From: Gemmatimonadota bacterium
GTDB lineage: Bacteria; Gemmatimonadota; Gemmatimonadetes; Gemmatimonadales; Gemmatimonadaceae
Reading direction: 5' to 3'
NCBI GenBank assembly: GCA_028287205.1
Contig: JAQBQC010000074.1
Location: forward strand, 1 to 12,852
DNA: 12,852 bases
Shown: one piece after another, positions 1 through 6,557 of the stretch
Layout: every line of letters starts with the position of its first letter
How positions within the stretch are numbered: the stretch's first letter is position 1
Made by a program: the position numbers and the translations under genes
The notes under the pieces: generated by a model
The model's database searches: none
What the model saw: the letters and a program-made list of their open reading frames with translations, nothing else
Told to the model about the DNA's origin: nothing

Positions 1-2
1 CC

Positions 3-185
3 GACCCGCTCGCGGCGCTCCGCCAGGAGTGAGGATGCGCACCCGGCACAGGAGCAGAGCCTAAGCTCTACGTCCGCGACACTTCAGCGCAGTTGGCCGC
101 TCGTCACGTTGCCGCAGACGTGCCCGCCATCGATGGAGCTCCGTTCACCATCAGCGACATGACGCCGCCGGCGATCAATGGATGA
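3..185 (+). pseudogene. Possible C-terminal remnant of a plus-strand gene, interrupted by an in-frame TGA
   Basis: One plus-strand frame reads DPLAALRQE, then TGA at 30-32, then about 50 open codons ending KLYVRDTSAQLAARH...DGAPFTISDMTPPAING with a stop at 183-185. The second part has no ATG or GTG near its beginning, yet its composition is protein-like. By eye about two thirds of its third codon positions are G or C, somewhat below the neighbouring genes. Either the real gene ends at 32 and the rest is chance, or this is the end of one gene broken by a nonsense change or read in a different frame upstream. The last 11 bases overlap the 3' end of the convergent regulator gene. I do not recognise a family; the window edge removes the diagnostic part. 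Confidence 0.3.
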
Positions 186-627
186 CGAGTCCGTGGCTCG
201 TACATGGAATGAGACCGGCCTGCTTCCCGAGCTGGACGGGCTGCGTCCGCCGCCGGGCCCCCAGCTTGTCGAACAGCCGGCTCGAGTGCGTCTTCACCGT
301 GTTCTCGCTCACGAAGATCTGCTCGGCGATCTCGCGATTGCTCAACCCACTCGCGATCAGCTCGAGGATCTCGAGCTCGCGGGGTGTAATCCCGAGGGAA
401 TCCACTCGGTGCGGGTCCCGCACAAACGTCGGCGGCGCGGGGACAGCGACCTCGCGCACGATGACTCGCTCGCGTGCCTGCGTGAGCCGAAGGCCGAGCC
501 AGATGCCGAACCCGGCGAACAGTGCCGCGATGAGCGCTCCGTAGATCTCGAAGGAGTGCTCGACTACGAGGTACTGATATTCGACGAGCTTGAGGAGCGA
601 AATGATGGCGCCCGCCCACCAGGCCAT
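175..627 (-). CDS. Small membrane-anchored LuxR-type HTH regulator
   Basis: Probably a DNA-binding transcription regulator tethered to the inner membrane. From the ATG at 627 it has 150 residues. Two hydrophobic stretches (about 3-20 and 29-48) are joined by an acidic loop (VEYQYLVVEHSFEIYG). A short basic linker follows, then a LuxR/GerE helix-turn-helix at about 79-141, containing GITPRELEILELIASGLSNR and SENTVKTHSSRLFDKLGA. There is no receiver domain, autoinducer domain or kinase. The ORF can be extended to an ATG at 747, but the extra 40 residues are Pro/Arg/His-rich and unlike protein, so I prefer 627. Neither start has a clear Shine-Dalgarno. I recall short proteins of this architecture in Bacteroidota and Gemmatimonadota, often beside a DUF4199 membrane protein, which is not seen here. 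Target genes are unknown. The HTH call is firm; the start is not. Confidence 0.85.
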   Translation of the reverse strand: MAWWAGAIISLLKLVEYQYLVVEHSFEIYGALIAALFAGFGIWLGLRLTQARERVIVREVAVPAPPTFVRDPHRVDSLGITPRELEILELIASGLSNREIAEQIFVSENTVKTHSSRLFDKLGARRRTQPVQLGKQAGLIPCTSHGLVIH

Positions 628-771
628 AACACAGAATGTGCTTCGACACGGCCCATCATGGCGCCATCGCCCGGCAATTGCAAATGGCGGCATCATCGGC
701 GCGTGTGGCTTCCGGCACGCCAGCGGTAGAAGTAACGATTCGATCATCCGGTACTCGATGTCACCGGGTTG

Positions 772-789
772 TCAGGCACGCGGCCGCAT
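772..789 (-). other. Five-codon leader ORF with strong SD upstream of the LuxR-type gene
   Basis: On the minus strand a strong purine-rich Shine-Dalgarno (GGAGGAAG, about 798-805 on the plus strand) precedes an ATG at 789-787. This start is in frame with the LuxR-type ORF but meets a TGA at 774-772 after MRPRA. It could be a leader peptide, the relic of an older start, or a coincidence. Confidence 0.25.
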
Positions 790-904
790 GATTGCTTCCT
801 CCTCGCCACAACGCTGCATCGGCTTGCTTCGTATAGAGCAGAGCGGATGCTCTCGCTCGCTTCCGGCTGCGATGGTCCAAGGACCGCGCGCGAATCACTT
901 CTTC

Positions 905-910
905 AAGGAA
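905..910 (+). promoter_or_regulatory. Ribosome binding site of the propeller gene
   Basis: AAGGAA lies seven bases before the ATG at 918 and supports this start over the in-frame ATG two codons later. Confidence 0.6.
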
Positions 911-917
911 TGCACAA

Positions 918-1961
918 ATGAGAATGACGCTCGCCCGATCCTCCATCGCGCACGCGGCTGTGGTGTCCGTGTTGGCGGCAGGTGCCGTTCGCGCACAGGG
1001 TTATCACGTCGCCAAGTACAACATCGGCGGCGATGGCGGCACTGACTATCTCACGGCCGAAGCTGGCACGGGTCGCGTCTTCGTTTCACGCGGTACCCAC
1101 GTGATGGTGATCGATGGCGCGACCGGCAAAGTGCTCGGGGACATTCCCGACACTCCGCGCATCCATGGCATCGCGCTCGTGCCCTCGACGAATCACGGCT
1201 TCACCACGAACGGCGGTGACTCCACCGTTACCATGTTCGATCTGAAATCGCTGGCCGTGATCAAGAAGATCAAGGTTCCCGCGGGCGGGCTCGATGGCAT
1301 CATGTACGACGCATCGGATAAGCGCGTCATTCTCACGAATCACAGCAAGCCGGTGGGCACCGTGACCGCGCTCGACCCGTCAAGTGGAAACATCGTCGGT
1401 CAGGCCGAGCTCGAGGACGACAGTCCGGAAGGCGCCGCGACCAACGGCAATGGGCGCATCTACGTCAACAACGAAGGAAAGAACACGATCCAGGTCGTCG
1501 ACGTGAAGACGATGAAGGCAATCGCGTCGTGGCCGCTCTCGCCGTGCGAGGGCCCCACCGGCATCGCCTACGACAAGTCGAGCAATCGGGTCATCGCCGG
1601 CTGTGGCAAGACGTCGGTCGTGCTCGATGGCACGAGCGGCAAGATCGTGTCGACGATCGCGAACGGCGACGGTGTGGACGCGCTCGGATGGGACCCGTCG
1701 CAGAAGCTGATCTACATTCCGGGAGCGCGCGACAGCAACGTCACGGTGGTCCACCAGGACTCACCCGACAAGTACACGGTCGTCGCCACGGTACCCACGA
1801 TGCGTGGGGCCAAGACGATCGCCGTCGACCCGGTGAAGCACGTCGCGTATCTCTTTCAGCCCGAGTATGGTCCGGCGGCACCCGACGCGCCTCCAGGACC
1901 CGGCGGTCGCCCCGCACGTGGCCCGGTGCTCGCAAGCTGGTTCTTCGCGATCACGCATTGA
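918..1961 (+). CDS. Secreted YncE-like beta-propeller protein
   Basis: A 347-residue exported protein of the YncE/YVTN seven-bladed propeller type. Residues 1-26 form a signal peptide (basic MRMTLAR start, Ala/Val-rich core, likely cleavage VRA|QG). The rest is a series of blade-like repeats of the form 'x-V-x-V-I-D-G-x-T-G-K-V', for example VMVIDGATGKVLG (63-75), VTALDPSSGNIVG (149-161), IQVVDVKTMKAI (191-202) and SVVLDGTSGKIVS (233-245). Two cysteines (C210, C229) could form a disulfide in the periplasm. A Pro/Gly-rich insertion near 316-335 interrupts the final blade before a C-terminal strand (VLASWFFAITH) that probably closes the ring. No catalytic residues are evident; proteins of this type bind ligands or act as scaffolds, and the partner is unknown. 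The gene stands alone, ending in a palindrome shared with the convergent PAP2 gene. Confidence 0.85.
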   Translation: MRMTLARSSIAHAAVVSVLAAGAVRAQGYHVAKYNIGGDGGTDYLTAEAGTGRVFVSRGTHVMVIDGATGKVLGDIPDTPRIHGIALVPSTNHGFTTNGGDSTVTMFDLKSLAVIKKIKVPAGGLDGIMYDASDKRVILTNHSKPVGTVTALDPSSGNIVGQAELEDDSPEGAATNGNGRIYVNNEGKNTIQVVDVKTMKAIASWPLSPCEGPTGIAYDKSSNRVIAGCGKTSVVLDGTSGKIVSTIANGDGVDALGWDPSQKLIYIPGARDSNVTVVHQDSPDKYTVVATVPTMRGAKTIAVDPVKHVAYLFQPEYGPAAPDAPPGPGGRPARGPVLASWFFAITH

Positions 1962-1973
1962 CGCTGCAGGTCG

Positions 1974-2006
1974 GCAGCCTGGCCGTCATCGGGACGGCCA
2001 GGCTGC
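1974..2006. terminator. Perfect 14-bp palindrome at the convergence of two genes
   Basis: GCAGCCTGGCCGTC (1974-1987) is followed after five bases (ATCGG) by its exact reverse complement (1993-2006). The hairpin starts 12 bases after the propeller stop and includes the PAP2 stop codon (1986-1988) and its last codons. No T-run follows on either strand, so it may act as a two-way but not classical intrinsic terminator, or protect 3' ends. Confidence 0.6.
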
Positions 2007-2720
2007 TCGCGGATGCCAGCGACGTGTGTGCCGATGTGAACGACCGATCGCGTATCGTTCGGCGGTGACGCACGCCAGAACCCACGCACTCCCCGCGAGA
2101 TAGCCGGCTGTCACGTCGCTCAGGTAGTGAACGCCGAGGTAGAGCCGGCTGAAACCGATCGCGGCGATGAGGAGCACGGCGCCCACCGTGACGGCCGTGC
2201 GTGCTCGGGGATTCGCCAGACGCTCTCGCAGCAGGAATGCGAGCATCGCGTATCCCACCAGCGAGTTCATTGCGTGACCGCTGGGAAAGCTCCAGGAGCC
2301 GCTGGAGATGAATTCCGAAGCCACCGACGGGCGCGCACGCCGAAAGGCGAGCTTGAGAATTTCATCGAGGAGCATGCCGCCGACGATCGCAATGGTCCAC
2401 AGCGCAAACCATCTCCACATGCGGCGTAGCGCCAGCCACACAGCCACCGTCAGATCCACTGCGACGAGGACTGGCGCGCCGAGCCAGCTCACGAATACGA
2501 ACACACGCTCACCACCCTCACTGCCGTGAAGCTGAAGCCAGTTGAGGACGGCGAGGTCGAGCCGTGCGAGTCTTCCAGTTTCGTTGAACCCTTCCGCGAG
2601 CGACGCGAAACCCAAAAGCAGAAGTGCGATCACTCCGAGCGCGACGAACAGCCCAACGCCCGCCTTCGCGGACGGTGCCTCGATCGGAGAATCCGTTTCA
2701 CTCGACGACTCGCGAGCCAT
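1986..2720 (-). CDS. PAP2-family membrane phosphatase
   Basis: A 244-residue integral inner-membrane phosphatase of the PAP2 superfamily, which hydrolyses phosphatidic acid, undecaprenyl diphosphate or related lipid phosphates. All three signature motifs are present: KLAFRRARP (K123, R130, P131), PSGH (146-149) and SRLYLGVHYLSD with R182 and the catalytic H188. Six hydrophobic segments are visible at about 21-42, 72-97, 102-120, 150-165, 172-185 and 194-212, placing the active site on the outer face. The Arg/His-rich C-terminal tail is partly encoded inside the terminator palindrome. The start lies two bases after the stop of the upstream PepSY gene and lacks its own SD, which suggests translational coupling. 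The substrate cannot be told from the sequence: recycling of undecaprenyl diphosphate (BcrC/YbjG type) and lipid phosphate turnover are both possible. Confidence 0.93.
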   Translation of the reverse strand: MARESSSETDSPIEAPSAKAGVGLFVALGVIALLLLGFASLAEGFNETGRLARLDLAVLNWLQLHGSEGGERVFVFVSWLGAPVLVAVDLTVAVWLALRRMWRWFALWTIAIVGGMLLDEILKLAFRRARPSVASEFISSGSWSFPSGHAMNSLVGYAMLAFLLRERLANPRARTAVTVGAVLLIAAIGFSRLYLGVHYLSDVTAGYLAGSAWVLACVTAERYAIGRSHRHTRRWHPRAAWPSR

Positions 2721-2722
2721 GA

Positions 2723-3115
2723 TCAGGGGGAAGCGCGGTGCGAGCTATCCTTGCGCGCTGCCGCACTATCCGCGCGTGCCTCTTTCCGTTCCGCCGCCGC
2801 GTTCTCGTGATGCACACCGAGTACGGCACCGGTGATCGCGTTGACGTTCACTTCCTGAATGCCCAACTTGCCCGGGACCTTCACGTCGAAGGAGTAGATC
2901 AAGTGACCGTTCTCCCGCTCGAGCTCCTCGGATGCGATGGTGCCGTGCGGAACCTTGTGCAACGCGATTGCGCGCGCAGAGTCGAATGTGATTTTCGCCT
3001 CAGCGGCGAGCGCGGGATCGACTTTCTGTGTGGGAGTGGTCGCCTGCGCACTGCTGCGCTGGGACAACGAGCAAACGAGAGCGCATGCCACGGCCAGTGT
3101 AGTAATGCGGAACAT
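2723..3115 (-). CDS. Periplasmic PepSY-domain protein
   Basis: A 130-residue exported protein. Residues 1-23 are a signal peptide (MFRITTLAVACALVCSLSQR, likely cleavage SSA|QA). A single PepSY domain follows at about 40-104: the helix with ITFDSARAIALHKVPHGTI, then the strands ELERENGHLIYSFDVKVPG and IQEVNVNAITGAVLGVHHE, which carry the typical 'Y-x-F-x-V ... V-N-x-x-T-G-x-V-L' pattern. The last 26 residues are a charged Ala/Lys/Asp/Ser tail. PepSY domains occur in protease propeptides and as stand-alone periplasmic proteins; some bind or inhibit proteases or sense envelope state. The start at 3115 is backed by GAGG five bases upstream. It is the first gene of a two-gene operon with PAP2 and is divergent from the TonB-dependent receptor. 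Confidence 0.85.
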   Translation of the reverse strand: MFRITTLAVACALVCSLSQRSSAQATTPTQKVDPALAAEAKITFDSARAIALHKVPHGTIASEELERENGHLIYSFDVKVPGKLGIQEVNVNAITGAVLGVHHENAAAERKEARADSAAARKDSSHRASP

Positions 3116-3120
3116 ATCTG

Positions 3121-3124
3121 CCTC
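3121..3124 (-). promoter_or_regulatory. Ribosome binding site of the PepSY gene
   Basis: On the minus strand GAGG lies five bases before the ATG at 3115-3113. It is short but well spaced and fixes the start of the two-gene operon. Confidence 0.45.
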
Positions 3125-3263
3125 GAATCAAGGGACAATCGAACACTAGGACGCCCACCTGACGCACCGATAACAGATGCACATTCGTTACCGTTCGACG
3201 TCCACATGTCACTCAGCTGACAGGCGGCCAGACATAGCTTCTGCCTCTCTCGGAGGAGCTCGT

Positions 3264-3317
3264 ATGCCAAGCGCATCCAGGGCACCTTCGAAACTCCCTT
3301 TTTACCACACCCGGTAG
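3264..3317 (+). CDS. 17-codon leader ORF upstream of the TonB-dependent receptor
   Basis: An excellent Shine-Dalgarno, GGAGGAG (3252-3258), stands five bases before an ATG at 3264. The ORF reads MPSASRAPSKLPFYHTR and ends with TAG at 3315-3317. It is in the same frame as the receptor, and its stop is 9 bases before the TTG at 3327 and 15 before the ATG at 3333, neither of which has a clear SD. It could be a leader peptide that delivers ribosomes to the receptor start by termination-reinitiation. It could also be the relic of a longer receptor N-terminus cut by a nonsense change. The SD and the ORF are seen directly; its translation is inferred. Confidence 0.4.
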   Translation: MPSASRAPSKLPFYHTR

Positions 3318-3332
3318 ACTTTCCAGTTGCGA

Positions 3333-6300
3333 ATGAAGAATGGAAGCGCGCGCGAGTGTGCGGTTGCACGCTACTCGCTGATCGCGCTCATGCTGGTGGC
3401 AAGCTGGATCGCAATGCCGAGCACTTTGCACGCACAGGCCGGCGCCTCGACTGACGTCATCGTGGGTCGCATCACCGACGCAAGCTCCGGTTCACCACTC
3501 GACCAAACCTCCGTCAGTGCGGTGTCCGCAGCGACCGGTCGTATTCGCACCGCAATCACCACGGCGGACGGACGCTTTCTGATCGTGTTCGCCGACGGCG
3601 GAGGGCGCTTCACGCTCAAGGTTCGTAGACTCGGCTACGAGGTGAAGACGCTGACTGTCGAGCGGCGTGCCGAGGCCGATCGCATCAACGCAGACCTTGC
3701 GCTGTCCGCGGTTCCTGCGCTGCTCGAGCGAGTCGTGATCACTGCTGCCTCGACGGACAGCGAGAGCGCAACGGGCTCCGGCACCGGTCGAACTCTCAGC
3801 CTCGAGCGCGTGAGTCGACTTCCGCTCGATGACGCGGGAGATCTCGGAGCGATCGCCGCGCTCACGCCGGGCGTCGTGAGCACGGCGGGAACGGACACGA
3901 CGACAGCTTCATTCTCGGTCGCGGGCCAACGTCCAACTCAGAATCACGTCACGCTGGACGGGCTGACGTTCGCGGCGGGCACGGTGCCGCGCGACGCGGT
4001 GCGATCGACACGTGTCGTGACGAGCACCTATGATGTGTCGAAGGGACAGTTCAGCGGGGGCGAGGTCGCGTCCACGACGAGATCGGGCACCAACGCCTTC
4101 CAGTCATCGCTCACCTACGACGAGCAGCCGAATGTGCTGCAGGTTGGAGCAGCGCCCGGCTCGGCGTTCTCCAGGGAGTACACGCTCAATCGGCTGAGCG
4201 GAAGCATGGGTGGCGCCCTTCGCAAGGATCGCCTCTTTGTGTTTGGCGCGGTCGAAGCATCTCGCAAGGTGAATCCCATAGCGACGCTGCTCGTCAGCGA
4301 TCCGGCCACCGATGTGCGACTCGGGATTGCTCCGGATACGGCGACCCGTTTTCTGAATACCGTGAGCGCGCTCGGAATTCCACTCGAGCCCGCCGGCATT
4401 CCGAACGAGCAGACGATCGATCGCGGCTCCTTCCTCGGGCGAATGGACTGGGTCGCAAACGATGCGAATCACGTGACCTTCCGCGTCGATCTGAGCGGCT
4501 CTCGAGGCCTCGGTGCCCGTGGGAGTCCGCGCGGACTGCTCCAGAACCTCGGACACAACACTCGTTACAACTCCGGTCTCCTTGCAGGACTCACGACGCA
4601 GTTGGGATCGTTCACGAACGACGCTCGCGCGACGTTGCAGTTTGCCGCACGCGATGAAAACGGATACGTGGCGCTTCCACGCGGCCGAGTGTTCATCTCC
4701 TCCCTGGCTGCGGACGGCACCATCTCGACGTACGACGCCTCGATTGGCGGCAATCAGGATTTTCCAGCCACGAGCTCGTCGATGCTCGCTGAGGGCGGTG
4801 ACGAAGTCTCGTGGCTGTCGCGCGACGGAGCTCATCGAGTGAAGGCGGGCTTCCTCGTCAATCATGGCACGGGGCGCAACGACGTGACCGAGGAGAAGAA
4901 CGGTGTTTTCTTCTTCAACTCCCTGGATGATCTGGCCGCTGGCCGAGCTGCATCGTACGAGCGTGTGCTTTCGGCGTCTTCCCGATCGTCATCGCGATTC
5001 GGTGCGGCCCTCTACGCGGGAGATGCGTGGCAGCCCCACACCGGTCTCGAGATCGACTACGGTCTTCGCCTGGAAGGATCCCGATACGGAGATGCGCCGG
5101 CGGAGAATACGGCCGCATTGTCTGCGTTCGGGCTCTCCACAGCTTCGTACCCCTCCGAGGTTCATCTCAGTCCCAGGATCGGCTTCACCTATTCAGCCGG
5201 CGGCGACAGGGCGGACGCGTCAGGCTGGCAATTTCGCGGGGGCATTGGTGAGTTTCGCGGACTCCTTCCGGATCGAGTCTTCGCGCTCGCCGCGCAGTCG
5301 ACCGGTTTGCCCAGCGGGCAGACAAAGGTCACGTGTACCGGCGACGGCGTTCCCACGCCGGACTGGCGAGGCTATCTCGCCGATCCTTCGACCATTCCCA
5401 CGAGCTGCGTCGGCGCACCGAGTGAAAATTCGGGGACGCTGCCGAGCATCGTGGCGTTCGACCGGAAGACTGCCTCTCCGCGTACGTGGCGCAGCTCTCT
5501 CGGAGCCACGCACCACCTCATCGGTCCGTTCCAGGCCGCGCTGGATCTCTTCTACATCGAAGGCGTCTCGCAGCTCGGCATCCCCGATGTCAACCTGCGA
5601 CCGAATCCCTATTTCACGCTGGCGAACGAAGCGGGCCGACCCATCTACGTGCCCGCATCGTCGATCGATCCGGCGACGGGCGCGGTGTCGATCAACGCCT
5701 CACGCCTGAATCCGAGCTTCGGCGAAGTATCGGCCGTACGATCCTTTCTGCGATCGCGCACGAGGCAGGCGACGTTCTCGATCAGCGGTGAGAGCTCGGG
5801 CGGGCTCGGCATCGACGCCTCGTACACTTTTACCAGCTCACGCGATCAATCACTCGGCTACGAGGGCGAAGGTCCGGATGACAACACATTCGGAAATCCC
5901 AACGTGCCTCAGTGGGGTCGCGCCGACGAAGAGCGACGGCATCAGTTCGAGGCGACCTTGACGGTGCCGGTGTTCGCTCGGATGGAGCTGGCCGTGATCA
6001 CGCATGTGGTCTCGGGCATTCCATTCAGCGCGCGGCTCGCGACGGACATCAATGGCGATGGGCAACGCAACGATCGCTCGTTCGTATTCGACCCGAATGC
6101 GCCGTCCACGGATCCTGTGGTCGCCTCAGGCATGCGTCAGCTTCTCGCGACGGGCACGTCTGCGGCACGACAGTGCCTGCCGCAACAGCTTGGGCAGCCC
6201 GCACAACGAAATGGATGTTCAGGGCCCTGGGTGTACGGTCTCGATCTGAAATTCAGCTACAAGCCGAAGGTGGACTTCGCTCATCGCCTCACTCTGTCGC

Positions 6301-6557
6301 TCACGGCGCTCAACACGCTCGTCGGACTCGACGAATTGTTGCACGGCACGAATGGCATCCACGGCTGGGGGCAGGATGCGAGCATCGATCAACGCCTGCT
6401 GTTCGTGACGGGCTTCGACAATGCAACGCAGACCTTCAAGTACCAGGTCAATCAGCATTTCGGAGCGGCGTCGGGAGCGCTGAATCCATTCAGGATTCCA
6501 TTCGCCCTGAGCCTGCAGGCGCGGATCGACCTCGGAGGGAAGGGCTCGGGCGACTAG
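3333..6557 (+). CDS. TonB-dependent receptor with carboxypeptidase-regulatory-like N-terminal domain (Oar type)
   Basis: An outer-membrane receptor of 1,074 residues from the ATG at 3333 (a TTG two codons earlier is also possible). Residues 1-34 are a signal peptide (hydrophobic LIALMLVASWIAM, cleavage near LHAQA). A carboxypeptidase-regulatory-like beta domain lies at about 42-112 (VIVGRITDASSGSPL ... RRLGYEVKTLTVERR). A plug domain follows at about 128-255, with DAGDLGAIAALTPGVV, FSVAGQRPTQNHVTLDG and SGGEVASTTRSGTNAF. The remainder is the beta barrel. Four barrel cysteines pair naturally as C668/C692 and C948/C962, probably in outer loops. D905-D914 (DINGDGQRND) resembles a calcium-binding loop. 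The protein ends IDLGGKGSGD, without the terminal aromatic residue common in outer-membrane proteins. Such receptors import large substrates (peptides, glycans, metal complexes) using TonB energy; this substrate is unknown. Confidence 0.92.
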   Translation: MKNGSARECAVARYSLIALMLVASWIAMPSTLHAQAGASTDVIVGRITDASSGSPLDQTSVSAVSAATGRIRTAITTADGRFLIVFADGGGRFTLKVRRLGYEVKTLTVERRAEADRINADLALSAVPALLERVVITAASTDSESATGSGTGRTLSLERVSRLPLDDAGDLGAIAALTPGVVSTAGTDTTTASFSVAGQRPTQNHVTLDGLTFAAGTVPRDAVRSTRVVTSTYDVSKGQFSGGEVASTTRSGTNAFQSSLTYDEQPNVLQVGAAPGSAFSREYTLNRLSGSMGGALRKDRLFVFGAVEASRKVNPIATLLVSDPATDVRLGIAPDTATRFLNTVSALGIPLEPAGIPNEQTIDRGSFLGRMDWVANDANHVTFRVDLSGSRGLGARGSPRGLLQNLGHNTRYNSGLLAGLTTQLGSFTNDARATLQFAARDENGYVALPRGRVFISSLAADGTISTYDASIGGNQDFPATSSSMLAEGGDEVSWLSRDGAHRVKAGFLVNHGTGRNDVTEEKNGVFFFNSLDDLAAGRAASYERVLSASSRSSSRFGAALYAGDAWQPHTGLEIDYGLRLEGSRYGDAPAENTAALSAFGLSTASYPSEVHLSPRIGFTYSAGGDRADASGWQFRGGIGEFRGLLPDRVFALAAQSTGLPSGQTKVTCTGDGVPTPDWRGYLADPSTIPTSCVGAPSENSGTLPSIVAFDRKTASPRTWRSSLGATHHLIGPFQAALDLFYIEGVSQLGIPDVNLRPNPYFTLANEAGRPIYVPASSIDPATGAVSINASRLNPSFGEVSAVRSFLRSRTRQATFSISGESSGGLGIDASYTFTSSRDQSLGYEGEGPDDNTFGNPNVPQWGRADEERRHQFEATLTVPVFARMELAVITHVVSGIPFSARLATDINGDGQRNDRSFVFDPNAPSTDPVVASGMRQLLATGTSAARQCLPQQLGQPAQRNGCSGPWVYGLDLKFSYKPKVDFAHRLTLSLTALNTLVGLDELLHGTNGIHGWGQDASIDQRLLFVTGFDNATQTFKYQVNQHFGAASGALNPFRIPFALSLQARIDLGGKGSGD

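Larger units (their letters stand above)
628..917. other. 290-base divergent intergenic region
   Basis: This gap separates the minus-strand LuxR-type gene from the plus-strand propeller gene and should carry both promoters. I see no coding potential apart from the mini-ORF at 772-789. There is a small inverted repeat, AGAGCA (835-840) and TGCTCT (848-853). No convincing -35/-10 pair could be assigned by eye on either strand. Confidence 0.5.

Noticed and set aside
30..32. In-frame TGA read as selenocysteine
   Set aside because: No known selenoprotein motif surrounds it and no SECIS-like stem-loop could be justified; a normal stop or a decayed gene is simpler.
628..747. Upstream extension of the LuxR-type protein to the ATG at 747
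   Set aside because: The added 40 residues look non-coding (Pro/Arg/His/Cys-rich), no SD precedes it, and the hydrophobic segment begins naturally after the ATG at 627.
3116..3332. Sigma-70-like promoter pairs such as GTGACA with TAACGA between the PepSY and receptor genes
   Set aside because: Matches are poor and GC-rich genomes often use degenerate promoters; no pair stood out enough to annotate.
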